Shown here in pieces: positions 1 to 5,769 of a stretch of DNA of 8,343 nt. Source of the DNA: Alphaproteobacteria bacterium (lineage in GTDB: Bacteria; Pseudomonadota; Alphaproteobacteria; ATCC43930; CGMCC-115725). Both the position numbers and the translations under genes were made by a program. Each line of letters begins with the position of its first letter. Within the stretch, counting starts at the first letter, position 1. The notes under the pieces were generated by a model, which made no database searches, was not told the DNA's origin, and saw nothing but the letters and a program-made list of their open reading frames with translations. The DNA lies in the NCBI GenBank assembly GCA_030039975.1, contig JASHUO010000301.1, positions 1 through 8,343 of the forward strand. Direction: 5' to 3'.

Positions 1-98
1 GCGAGGCCGCGCGCCAGCGCCGTGTTGAAGCGCGGATCGCGCCGCCGTCGCGCTGCGGGCGCGGCGGGTCTGGTCTTCTTACGTCCGAGCCGTGCCAC
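1..98 (-). CDS. IclR-family transcriptional regulator, N-terminal fragment
   Basis: The frame starts at GTG 98-96 and runs off the left edge, giving 32 complete codons. The first 20 residues are basic and Ala/Pro-rich. They are followed by RDPRFNTALARGLA (residues 20-33, the last from a partial codon), which resembles the stretch just before the winged helix-turn-helix of IclR-family regulators such as PcaR and PobR. Those proteins commonly control aromatic catabolic genes. An in-frame TAG at 116-114 leaves GTG 98 as the only usable start. An AGGAG lies at 115-111, 12 bases upstream, which is rather far. The gene points the same way as the dioxygenase, 183 bases downstream of it, so it may be co-transcribed or have its own promoter. 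Only the N-terminus is visible, so the family call rests on one motif. The effector cannot be inferred. Confidence 0.6.
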   Translation of the reverse strand, partial: MARLGRKKTRPAAPAARRRRDPRFNTALARGL

Positions 99-281
99 GG
101 CGAAGCGAAACTCCTACGGAAGTTGCGGAAGCGAGCCGCACGCCCGCATGGATAGCGGATTCGCCGCTTCCCGTCAGCCGAGGGCGGTTGCGGGTCGAGG
201 GTTCGGAGATCGATCCACCGACGGTCCCCCAGCCTCGCGAATGTCAGCGGCGATGCGTTGGCGGCCGAAGATGCGGGCGCC
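99..281. promoter_or_regulatory. Intergenic region with two GC-rich dyads upstream of the IclR gene
   Basis: No gene is supported here. Two short perfect inverted repeats with related arms lie before the regulator start: TGCGG-N7-CCGCA at 124-140 and AGCGG-N5-CCGCT at 154-168. Their centres are 29 bp apart. IclR-family proteins bind short dyads and often repress their own gene, so these could be operators. In GC-rich DNA, however, 5-bp GC arms arise readily by chance. No intrinsic terminator with a T-tract is visible between the dioxygenase stop and the regulator start, which leaves read-through possible. Confidence 0.25.
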
Positions 282-1286
282 TCATCCCCACTCGGCAAAA
301 CACATGCCCGTGCCGGTGCCGGCCGGGGTGCGGTAGCCCGGCACGTAGCGAATCCAGCGCAGGTCGAGATGCTCGAGTGCGCCCGCGGCGCAGATCCAGT
401 TGCGGATTTCCGAGCTGCCGGAATTCAGCTTCTCGCGCGGCAACGCCATCAGCGCGCCGGCATCCTTGCCGCGCAGCGCCCGGATGATCTCGCCATCGAG
501 CGCCTCGTCCACGGTGAAGTGGCTGAGGCCGCCCGAGGCGACGATGCCGATCCGGGCAGTGCCGGGATAGGCCTCGACCGCCGCGCGGATCGCCTGGCCG
601 AGCCGGTAGCAGCGGCGCGGTGTCGGCTGGTTCGGCGGGAAATAGGTATTGAGGAACACCGGCACGATCGGCAGCGCCATGCCCTCCATCAGCCGCCGAT
701 GCACGAAGCCGAAAGCATGTCCCTCGCCCTCGCCCTCGGGGAGCCGGTCGGCGCAGGCGATGTCGAAGTCGCCCTCGACGAGCGCCGCGATCAGATGCTT
801 GGCGAGAGCGCTGTCCACGGGATAGTCGCGCGGCGCGGTCGCTTCGTAATAGCGGGCCGAGGCGCGTTGCGACCATTCTGGCCGCCGGTGCCACTCGGGA
901 CCCGGTACCCGCCGGCGCAGCGGCAGGTTCGCGATCGTGCTGCCGTGATAGATCAGCAGGCTCGGCATATTCGCATCGTGATAGATCTCCTTCTGGTCGT
1001 CGCCGATGACGATGAGCGTGTCGAGCTCGGCGCCGCGCAGCGATTCCGTGAGCGCGGCCAGAGCCGCCATCGCTTCGGCATGGCGGGCGGCAAGTCGTTC
1101 CGGCGCGAGCGCCTGCTCGATGCGGTCATCGGCGACGCGCAGCAAATCTTCGTAGCGGCAGGGCCGCCCGTCCTTGTGCCGCTGCGGTCGCGCCCGGTCG
1201 AGCTCTTCGAAGAGGCGCCATTCCTCCGCCGCGGCGTTGAGCATCGGCGTGTGCGACGTGCCCAGCCCCAGGACGATCTTGGCCAT
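282..1286 (-). CDS. Class III (LigB-type) extradiol ring-cleavage dioxygenase
   Basis: A protein of 334 residues, predicted cytoplasmic and non-haem Fe(II)-dependent, of the LigB/DODA superfamily that opens catechol-type rings next to the diol. GTSHTP (residues 9-14) places His12 where LigB has its first iron ligand. SGGLSH (251-256) gives the conserved catalytic His256. SSEIRNWICAAGAL (291-304) places Glu293 at the carboxylate ligand. At the second-ligand region the protein reads GDDQKEIYHD (95-104) instead of a DH pair. NTYFPPNQPT (213-222) is also typical of this group. There is no LigA-like domain, so it is a stand-alone catalytic subunit. ATG 1286 is chosen because AGGGAAGGGA lies 4 bases upstream and the protein then opens with the beta-strand before GTSH. 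The frame stays open upstream to 1655, but that part does not look coding. The substrate is unknown (protocatechuate, gallate or a methylgallate-like diol are possible). The neighbouring IclR gene fits aromatic catabolism. Confidence 0.9.
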   Translation of the reverse strand: MAKIVLGLGTSHTPMLNAAAEEWRLFEELDRARPQRHKDGRPCRYEDLLRVADDRIEQALAPERLAARHAEAMAALAALTESLRGAELDTLIVIGDDQKEIYHDANMPSLLIYHGSTIANLPLRRRVPGPEWHRRPEWSQRASARYYEATAPRDYPVDSALAKHLIAALVEGDFDIACADRLPEGEGEGHAFGFVHRRLMEGMALPIVPVFLNTYFPPNQPTPRRCYRLGQAIRAAVEAYPGTARIGIVASGGLSHFTVDEALDGEIIRALRGKDAGALMALPREKLNSGSSEIRNWICAAGALEHLDLRWIRYVPGYRTPAGTGTGMCFAEWG

Positions 1287-1412
1287 CGGCTCCCTTCCCT
1301 GTTGCGCACCAGGCTCGCTTCGAGGCTTCGCGCGGGGATCTCGGCAAGGCGAGCACCGTTGGCCCCTGCCGTCGCCGCCGCACGATCGCCTGCCGTGCAA
1401 GTTGTTTTTGGC

Positions 1413-1442
1413 ACGGTAGGTGGCGAACGCCGCCCCTGTCAA
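1413..1442 (-). promoter_or_regulatory. Candidate sigma70-type promoter for the dioxygenase gene
   Basis: On the minus strand a perfect TTGACA (1442-1437) is followed after 18 bases by TACCGT (1418-1413), which matches three of six -10 positions. The spacer contains the dyad GGCGTTCGCC (1431-1422), a plausible repressor site. Transcription would start near 1406 and leave a leader of about 120 bases before ATG 1286. The -35 match is strong and the -10 is weak, as is common for regulated alphaproteobacterial promoters. Confidence 0.4.
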
Positions 1443-1865
1443 CGCAGATGAAACCAAGTTCCATTTTTTGGGAAGGCGCCGCGCCATGTGCCGGCTCACT
1501 CCGTCGCTGTCGGCAGAACCTCCGCCTCGGTCGCCGGTGTTGAGCGCCTCCCGCAGATCGAGCACGCGGCAATTGGCAGGGAAAAGATCGGTCTGGGCGA
1601 TCGCCCGCACGCCACGCGCGGCGCTGAAAAGATCCTTGAAGCGGACCGCCGGCACGAAAGCGCGGGCGGACGACCTCCAGCTGCCTCTGATATTGAACGC
1701 GACGGAGCCTTGTTCTATCGGTACGCTCCTATGCGGTCGGAAGTGCCGGCGCCGCGATCGAGAAAGCCGAACTCATCGGCCCCAGGCCAAGCTGAGTCTC
1801 ACGGCGATCACTCGCCGGACCGCGCGATCCCAGGCGTATCGCTGCTCGCAGCCGGCGCACGCAGC

Positions 1866-1895
1866 TTCCCAAGCACCTGCTGTTCGGACTATAAA
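1866..1895 (+). promoter_or_regulatory. Candidate promoter for the KdpD-like kinase gene
   Basis: TTCCCA (1866-1871, four of six -35 positions) and TATAAA (1890-1895, five of six -10 positions) are 18 bases apart, at the entry to the AT-rich stretch before the kinase. Transcription would start near 1902, giving a leader of about 88 bases to GTG 1990. The -10 lies inside the first copy of the imperfect tandem repeat at 1884-1950, so a regulator bound to that repeat could act directly on this promoter. Confidence 0.35.
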
Positions 1896-1950
1896 TCTCG
1901 GGAAGAAATTCGGTATCGGACATTAAAAATCCATAAGCAAATTCGAGATT
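1884..1950 (+). repeat. Imperfect ~32-bp tandem repeat in the kinase promoter
   Basis: TCGGAC occurs at 1884-1889 and again at 1916-1921 (period 32). AAATTCG occurs at 1906-1912 and 1939-1945 (period 33). Between them both units are AT-rich, with TAAA-type runs. The same stretch holds an inverted pair, AATCTCG (1894-1900) and CGAGATT (1944-1950). The period is close to three helical turns, so the two copies would face the same side of the DNA, as iterated regulator sites usually do. Similarity outside the two anchor words is modest. Confidence 0.45.
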
Positions 1951-1989
1951 AGACCCGGATTTCTCGCGACATCGCTTGCTGCGCGGGAA

Positions 1990-4053
1990 GTGCTGCGTCA
2001 GGAATTGCCACAGGTGCCCGACAGAAACTCAGTAACCGGGGAGCCCGAGGGATCGGCGCCCGGCGTCGCCGCAAGGGCGGCGCCGCCGATTGAGCACATT
2101 CTGGTTTGCGTGAACGAGCATGCCACCAGCGCAGGCCTCTTGCATTACGGCCAGCGGCTTGCGGGCCAACACGATGCGCGCTGGACGGCGATCTATGTCG
2201 AGACCGCCCGGCACCGCCGCTTGAACGAGGGCGAGCGCGACCGCATCGCGGACTGCCTGCGGCTCGCGGAAAAGCTCGGCAGCGACGCCATGACGCTTCC
2301 GGGCGATCGCGTGGCCGATGAGATTCTGGCATTTGCGCGCGAAAACGGCGTCACCCAGATCGTCATTGGCAAATCACGGCCCCGCCATTGGTTCGACCTT
2401 TGGCGCCCGCTGCTGGCGCGCACGCTCGCCCGTCGGGCGAAGGATATCGGTCTCCATGTTGTATCCGGGGAGGAGGCGGGCTTGCCGCCGGTCCCGGCGT
2501 CGATGGTGGCCACGGCGTCACCATCTCGAAGCTTCGATCCTTTCCCCTATGTCGTGAGCATCGGCCTACTGGCACTGCTGACGGCGCTCGGCTGCGTCTT
2601 TCGCGACTACCTCAAGCTTACCGAGGTTGCGCTCATCTATCTGACGCTGGTGCTCATCACCGCGGCACGGTTTGGCCTGCTGCCGTCTCTGGTCCTGAGC
2701 GCCCTGTCGATGCTTGCCTTCGACTTCTTTTGGGTGCCGCCGGTCTACACCTGGGATATCGATGATCCCCGCGACTGGTTCGTACTGCTCGTGCTTGTCG
2801 CCGTTGCCATGTGCACCAGCTATCTCACCGCCCGGACCGGCGCACAGATGCTGGTTGCCCGCCGCCACGCGAAGACGACGGCGGAGCTCTACGCCTTCAG
2901 CCGCCGGCTCTCGGCCATCAGCCGTTTGGACCTGCTGCTGAATACGAGCGCCTATCAAGTCAGCATGATGCTGCGTGCCCGGGTTGTCATCCTGCTCAGC
3001 GAGGAGGGGCGGCTGGTTCCACGCGCCGCCTACCGAGGGCCCGGCCAACTCGGCGAGGCGGAGCTCGCAGCGGCGAGCTGGGTCTGGCACAACGACCGAC
3101 CGGCCGGGCATGGCGCTGACACCTTGGGCGGTGGCAGCTGGCTCTTTCTCCCGCTGCGAACGCCGCGCGGCATGGTTGCCGTGCTCGGCATCGGCCGGGA
3201 TCCGCCGAACTCGCTGCTGACGCCGGAGGAGCGCCGGCTGCTCGACGCGCTGGCGGACCAGGCGGCCGTCGCCGTCGAGCGCGTCTCGCTGGCAGCGGAG
3301 ATCGACGAGACGCGGGTGTTACGCGAGACCGAGCGGCTCAGATCAGCGCTGTTGACCTCGATTTCGCATGATCTGCGCACGCCGCTCGCTTCCGTGCTTG
3401 GCGCGCTCGCCGACCTGCGGCGGGACGAGACCTTCGGTGATCCCGAGGCACGCATAGAGCTCCTCGACACCGCTCAGGAGGAAGCGGAGCGGCTCAACCG
3501 CTTCGTCGGTAACCTGCTCGACATTACCCGGTTGGAGGCCGGGGCGCTCGAGATCAAGCACGAACTGATCGACCTCACCGATGTCGTCGGCAGCGCCGTC
3601 CGAAGGGCGCGCAAGCTCCTCGGCGAGCGCCGAATCAAGATCGACATCCCCGACGAGCTGCCGATGGTTCGGCTCGATTTCGTTCTCTTCGAGAACGTGC
3701 TGTTCAATCTCTTAGACAATGCCGCGAAGTACTCGCCGCCGGCCTCGATGGTGTGCATGAGGGCAAGCCGGTCGTACCAGAGGATCGCGCTCGAGATTGC
3801 TGACGAAGGCAGCGGCATTCCGCCCGACGACCTCGAGCGCATCTTCGACAAGTTCTACCGCCTCAAAGCGGCCGACCGCCAGCGCGCGGGAACGGGCCTC
3901 GGCCTCGCCATCTGCCGCGGCTTCGTCGAGGCGCAGGGCGGCGCGATCAGGGCGGGCAACCGCAGCGACCGCAGCGGCGCCGTGTTCACCATCACGCTTC
4001 CCGTCGAGAGCGATGCGGTGGCGGCTCCGCCCGAGCCCGCTTCTACTCCGTGA
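1990..4053 (+). CDS. KdpD-like membrane sensor histidine kinase lacking the N-terminal KdpD domain
   Basis: A protein of 687 residues in the inner membrane. Residues 34-158 form a universal-stress-protein-like domain (starts HILVCVNEH; later VTQIVIGKS). Four membrane segments at about 186-204, 211-227, 231-249 and 263-281 make up the DUF4118 block of KdpD. A GAF-like region covers about 315-435. Then follow the H-box SISHDLRTPL with phospho-acceptor His460, the N-box NLLDNAAKYS (573-582), DEGSGIPP (605-612) and GTGLGLA (634-640), so autokinase activity looks intact. E. coli KdpD is about 894 residues; the missing ~200 are the N-terminal KdpD domain with its Walker A/B motifs. The upstream in-frame stop at 1924-1926 rules out a longer frame. 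GTG 1990 has almost no room for a ribosome site; GTG 2014, with AGGA at 2000-2003, is a reasonable alternative. The likely partner is the convergent KdpE-like regulator. No kdpFABC genes are nearby, so a role in potassium uptake is not assured. Confidence 0.9.
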   Translation: MLRQELPQVPDRNSVTGEPEGSAPGVAARAAPPIEHILVCVNEHATSAGLLHYGQRLAGQHDARWTAIYVETARHRRLNEGERDRIADCLRLAEKLGSDAMTLPGDRVADEILAFARENGVTQIVIGKSRPRHWFDLWRPLLARTLARRAKDIGLHVVSGEEAGLPPVPASMVATASPSRSFDPFPYVVSIGLLALLTALGCVFRDYLKLTEVALIYLTLVLITAARFGLLPSLVLSALSMLAFDFFWVPPVYTWDIDDPRDWFVLLVLVAVAMCTSYLTARTGAQMLVARRHAKTTAELYAFSRRLSAISRLDLLLNTSAYQVSMMLRARVVILLSEEGRLVPRAAYRGPGQLGEAELAAASWVWHNDRPAGHGADTLGGGSWLFLPLRTPRGMVAVLGIGRDPPNSLLTPEERRLLDALADQAAVAVERVSLAAEIDETRVLRETERLRSALLTSISHDLRTPLASVLGALADLRRDETFGDPEARIELLDTAQEEAERLNRFVGNLLDITRLEAGALEIKHELIDLTDVVGSAVRRARKLLGERRIKIDIPDELPMVRLDFVLFENVLFNLLDNAAKYSPPASMVCMRASRSYQRIALEIADEGSGIPPDDLERIFDKFYRLKAADRQRAGTGLGLAICRGFVEAQGGAIRAGNRSDRSGAVFTITLPVESDAVAAPPEPASTP

Positions 4054-4083
4054 CCTGAAGCCGGTAACCGACGCCGGGCTCGG
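4031..4083. terminator. Inverted repeat spanning both convergent stop codons
   Basis: CCGAGCCCG (4031-4039) and its perfect reverse complement CGGGCTCGG (4075-4083) flank a 35-base loop that contains the stop codon of the kinase (4051-4053) and of the response regulator (4045-4043). A smaller dyad, CGGT-A-ACCG, lies inside at 4062-4070. No T-tract follows on either strand, so this is not a classical intrinsic terminator. It could still form a stem at the 3' end of both messages. Both arms are coding (Glu-Pro in each protein), so coincidence is possible. Confidence 0.3.
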
Positions 4084-4738
4084 TCAGGATGTAGCGCGGC
4101 TGCACCGGATCCGGCTCCAGCTTGCGCCGCAAGAGGCGCATATAGACCCGGAGATACTGCACATCGTCATCGGCGCTCTCGCCGCGGATCTCGCGCAGGA
4201 TCTGCCGATGGGTGAGCACGCGCCCCGCGTGCGTGACGAGCAGCCGCAACAGATCGAATTCCGTCGGCGACAGCTTCACCTCTTCGCCGGCGACGGTGAC
4301 CTTGCGATGCACGAGGTCGACCATCAGCTCCCCGGTGCGGAAAACCGGCTCCTGCCCCTGTTCGTGGAAGCCGTGGCGCAGCGCGGTCTGCAAGCGCGCA
4401 ACCAGCTCATCCATGCCGAAGGGCTTGGTGACGTAGTCATCCGCGCCGCGCAGCAGCGCTTCGACCTTGGTCCGCTCGTCGCTGCGGCTCGACAGCACGA
4501 CGATGGGTACCTTCGACAGCGCGCGAATGAGCGAGATGACCTCGATGCCATCGATATCGGGGAGACCAAGATCGAGGATCACGACATCCGGCTTTTCCTT
4601 GCGCACCAGCTCGAGCCCGGACTTGCCGGTCTCGGCCTCGACGACGCTATAGTTGTGCACGCTGAGCTTGCGCCTGAGCAAACGACGGATCGGCAACTCG
4701 TCGTCGATGATCAGTACGGTGACGGCGTTGTTGGTCAT
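4043..4738 (-). CDS. KdpE-like OmpR/PhoB-class response regulator
   Basis: A cytoplasmic DNA-binding protein of 231 residues (E. coli KdpE has 225). The receiver domain covers residues 6-120, with acidic pocket Asp12/Asp13, phospho-acceptor Asp56 (in VVILDLGLPDIDG), Ser83/Ser84 at the switch position and Lys105 in TKPFG. The C-terminal winged helix covers about 131-229, with LSPTEFDLLRLLVTHAG (156-172), the recognition region near VQYLRVYMRLLRRKL (193-207) and the GVGYRL wing (222-227). It is most like KdpE, and its probable phosphodonor is the kinase on the opposite strand. ATG 4738 begins just before the first beta-strand. It has no good ribosome site of its own, but overlaps the stop of a 32-codon ORF at ATGA (4738-4735), which suggests translational coupling. 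Its 3' end overlaps the kinase by 11 bases. The Kdp assignment is by sequence type, and the target genes are unknown. Confidence 0.92.
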   Translation of the reverse strand: MTNNAVTVLIIDDELPIRRLLRRKLSVHNYSVVEAETGKSGLELVRKEKPDVVILDLGLPDIDGIEVISLIRALSKVPIVVLSSRSDERTKVEALLRGADDYVTKPFGMDELVARLQTALRHGFHEQGQEPVFRTGELMVDLVHRKVTVAGEEVKLSPTEFDLLRLLVTHAGRVLTHRQILREIRGESADDDVQYLRVYMRLLRRKLEPDPVQPRYILTEPGVGYRLQVTE

Positions 4739-4833
4739 GCCGCTTCGACGCAACGGCACCACTGCCGCGCTCCAGTCGGCGCTCTCCCGTGCGCGCGCAT
4801 CACGCGCATGAGGGTGCAGAGCGGGGTAGACAT
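4735..4833 (-). CDS. 32-codon leader ORF coupled to the response regulator
   Basis: ATG 4833-4831 is preceded by GGAGG (4844-4840) with a 7-base spacer, the best Shine-Dalgarno site on the minus strand between 4735 and 5396. The frame ends in TGA 4737-4735, which overlaps the regulator's ATG (4738-4736). The peptide begins MSTPLCTLMRVMRAHG, is Arg-rich, has three cysteines (Cys6, Cys26, Cys28) and ends CVEAA. It has no membrane segment or signal peptide. The likely role is to deliver ribosomes to the regulator start, which lacks its own site; a regulatory leader peptide or a small protein are alternatives. I recognise no family. The strength of the ribosome site and the exact overlap are seen directly, while translation itself is inferred. 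Confidence 0.5.
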   Translation of the reverse strand: MSTPLCTLMRVMRAHGRAPTGARQWCRCVEAA

Positions 4834-5007
4834 AGCTCGCCTCCACATCAATCGGTTCGCGTAACCGCAACTCGGATGGAAAATCCGTGCGTCGGCGACC
4901 CCGCTCGCCAGCCGCACACACCCCCTCGTCGCTTGAACCAAGCTGACCTAAACGGACTTAATGAACACGAAGCGGGCATAAAAAATCGAGAGCAAACGGG
5001 CCCTATC

Positions 5008-5037
5008 AGTATCTAAATTTCCGAAAAAAATTGTCGC
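5008..5037 (-). promoter_or_regulatory. Weak promoter candidate for leader ORF and response regulator
   Basis: On the minus strand GCGACA (5037-5032, four of six -35 positions) and GATACT (5013-5008, four of six -10 positions) are separated by 18 AT-rich bases. It would give a leader of about 170 bases before the 32-codon ORF. Matches of this quality are common in AT-rich DNA, so this is only the best candidate seen. Confidence 0.2.
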
Positions 5038-5284
5038 ATCGCGCAAAGGAAATACCAGTAACGCTAGGCTCGCGATTACGCGCCGCACTTAGACAATGAT
5101 CGATACAGCATGGCCTTCTTCGCCGAAAAGCTGGCGCATCACGACGCGAGATGAAACAGACCGAAACATATCACTCCGTTCCATGAAAATCAGATAATAA
5201 AACGCGCCTATTCCGTATAAACAACGGCCCATACATCAACAATATCGGTCTGCCTCGCAATAAAACACGCAACTTTCATCCAAA

Positions 5285-5309
5285 GAGACCGCGCCTCGTC
5301 TCGATTTTT
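5285..5309 (+). terminator. Weak hairpin with T-run
   Basis: GAGAC (5285-5289) and GTCTC (5298-5302) form a 5-bp stem with an 8-base loop, followed by GA and five T residues (5305-5309). It resembles a weak intrinsic terminator reading rightwards, but no gene is recognised immediately upstream. It may instead be a structure in the leader of the secreted-protein gene. Confidence 0.2.
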
Positions 5310-5396
5310 AATGTCCGAGCGCTTTAATCTTACTGCAGCAATGGCAGTCAACCCGTCGACCGCTGGAACGGAAGAGGCGCTGCCGGGAGAAAGATC

Positions 5397-5750
5397 ATGC
5401 GTAGGATTGCGATCGGATTCATCGGCCTGGCACTCCTCGCCTCAGCGGCCTCGGCCCAGACCGCCGCGACGACAGGCGGAAGCTGCGTGCAGGCCGTAAG
5501 CCAGCTCGATAAGGAGTGGCAGGCGCACGGGTACCCGGCGCCGACCAAGGGGACGCCGGGCAGCCTCACCAGCGTCGACGGTCTCCATCATGCCGATGCC
5601 GCGGCGATCAACTACGCGCGGCTGCGCATCCGTCTTGCCCACCAGGCGTGCAACGAGGGTAACGACGCGGCCGCGATGACCCACGTTGCCGTCGTCCGCG
5701 GCATGCTCGAAGCCCCGACGGCCGTGGCCTCGACGAGCGAGCGCCAGTAG
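5397..5750 (+). CDS. Small secreted protein of unknown function
   Basis: A protein of 117 residues with a clear Sec signal peptide: MRR, a hydrophobic core IAIGFIGLALLASAA, and an Ala-Ser-Ala cleavage site after residue 20. The mature protein of about 97 residues is predicted to be periplasmic or exported. It has two cysteines, Cys30 and Cys85, which could form one disulphide. The middle (residues 62-105) contains GLHHADAAAINYARLRIRLAHQ and looks strongly helical; the end is Ala/Thr/Ser-rich and probably disordered. I do not recognise a family. ATG 5397 has GGGAG (5385-5389) with a 7-base spacer. The next gene starts 19 bases downstream on the same strand, so the two are probably one transcription unit. 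The gene is reliable on signal peptide, ribosome site and codon bias; the function is unknown. Confidence 0.8.
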   Translation: MRRIAIGFIGLALLASAASAQTAATTGGSCVQAVSQLDKEWQAHGYPAPTKGTPGSLTSVDGLHHADAAAINYARLRIRLAHQACNEGNDAAAMTHVAVVRGMLEAPTAVASTSERQ

Positions 5751-5769
5751 CCTGCAGCACGACGCGCTC

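Larger units (their letters stand above)
1287..1989. other. 703-base region between divergent genes, no supported gene
   Basis: This lies between the dioxygenase start (minus) and the kinase start (plus). GC-rich frames stay open across parts of it on both strands (for example 1420-1926 plus and 1287-1655 minus). Their products are rich in Arg, Ser and Pro, show no recognisable domain and lack convincing ribosome binding sites. I looked specifically for a remnant of the KdpD Walker A loop (GVGKT-like) missing from the adjacent kinase and found none. Both ends carry promoter candidates. The stretch from about 1870 to 1960 is distinctly AT-rich. The centre (about 1450-1860) could be a decayed gene or long leader DNA. 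Confidence 0.5.
4834..5396. other. 563-base largely non-coding region, AT-rich in part
   Basis: This separates the divergently transcribed response regulator/leader ORF and the small secreted-protein gene. From about 4960 to 5330 the DNA is clearly richer in A/T than the rest of the window, and no frame with a credible start is seen. It holds a direct repeat GAAACA at 5153-5158 and 5163-5168 (10-bp period) and -10-like words GATAAT (5193-5198) and TATAAA (5216-5221) without good -35 partners. A short GAGAC-N8-GTCTC hairpin at 5285-5302 is followed by GATTTTT (5303-5309). It presumably carries the promoters of both flanking units. A small RNA ending at the hairpin is possible but unproven. Confidence 0.45.

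Noticed and set aside
258..1451. 397-codon plus-strand open frame
   Set aside because: It lies opposite the dioxygenase, which has clear catalytic motifs. Long antisense frames are expected in GC-rich coding DNA.
1287..1655. 123-codon N-terminal extension of the dioxygenase frame
   Set aside because: The extension has no recognisable domain, and a strong ribosome site directly precedes the internal ATG 1286. The family begins with the strand before GTSHTP.
1729..1923. 64-codon minus-strand frame starting at ATG 1923
   Set aside because: The ribosome site is weak, there is no recognisable motif, and it starts within the AT-rich kinase promoter.
1420..1926. 168-codon plus-strand frame before the kinase, considered as a lost KdpD N-terminal domain
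   Set aside because: It contains no Walker A or other KdpD motif and is in a different frame. The composition looks non-coding.
3797..4864. 355-codon plus-strand open frame
   Set aside because: It overlaps the end of the kinase and is antisense to the response regulator. Its product has no domain pattern.
5178..5182. GTTCC (GGAAC on the minus strand), considered as an EcfG general-stress promoter
   Set aside because: The matching GTT-type -10 is at the wrong spacing. Other GGAAC words in the intergenic regions fail the same test.
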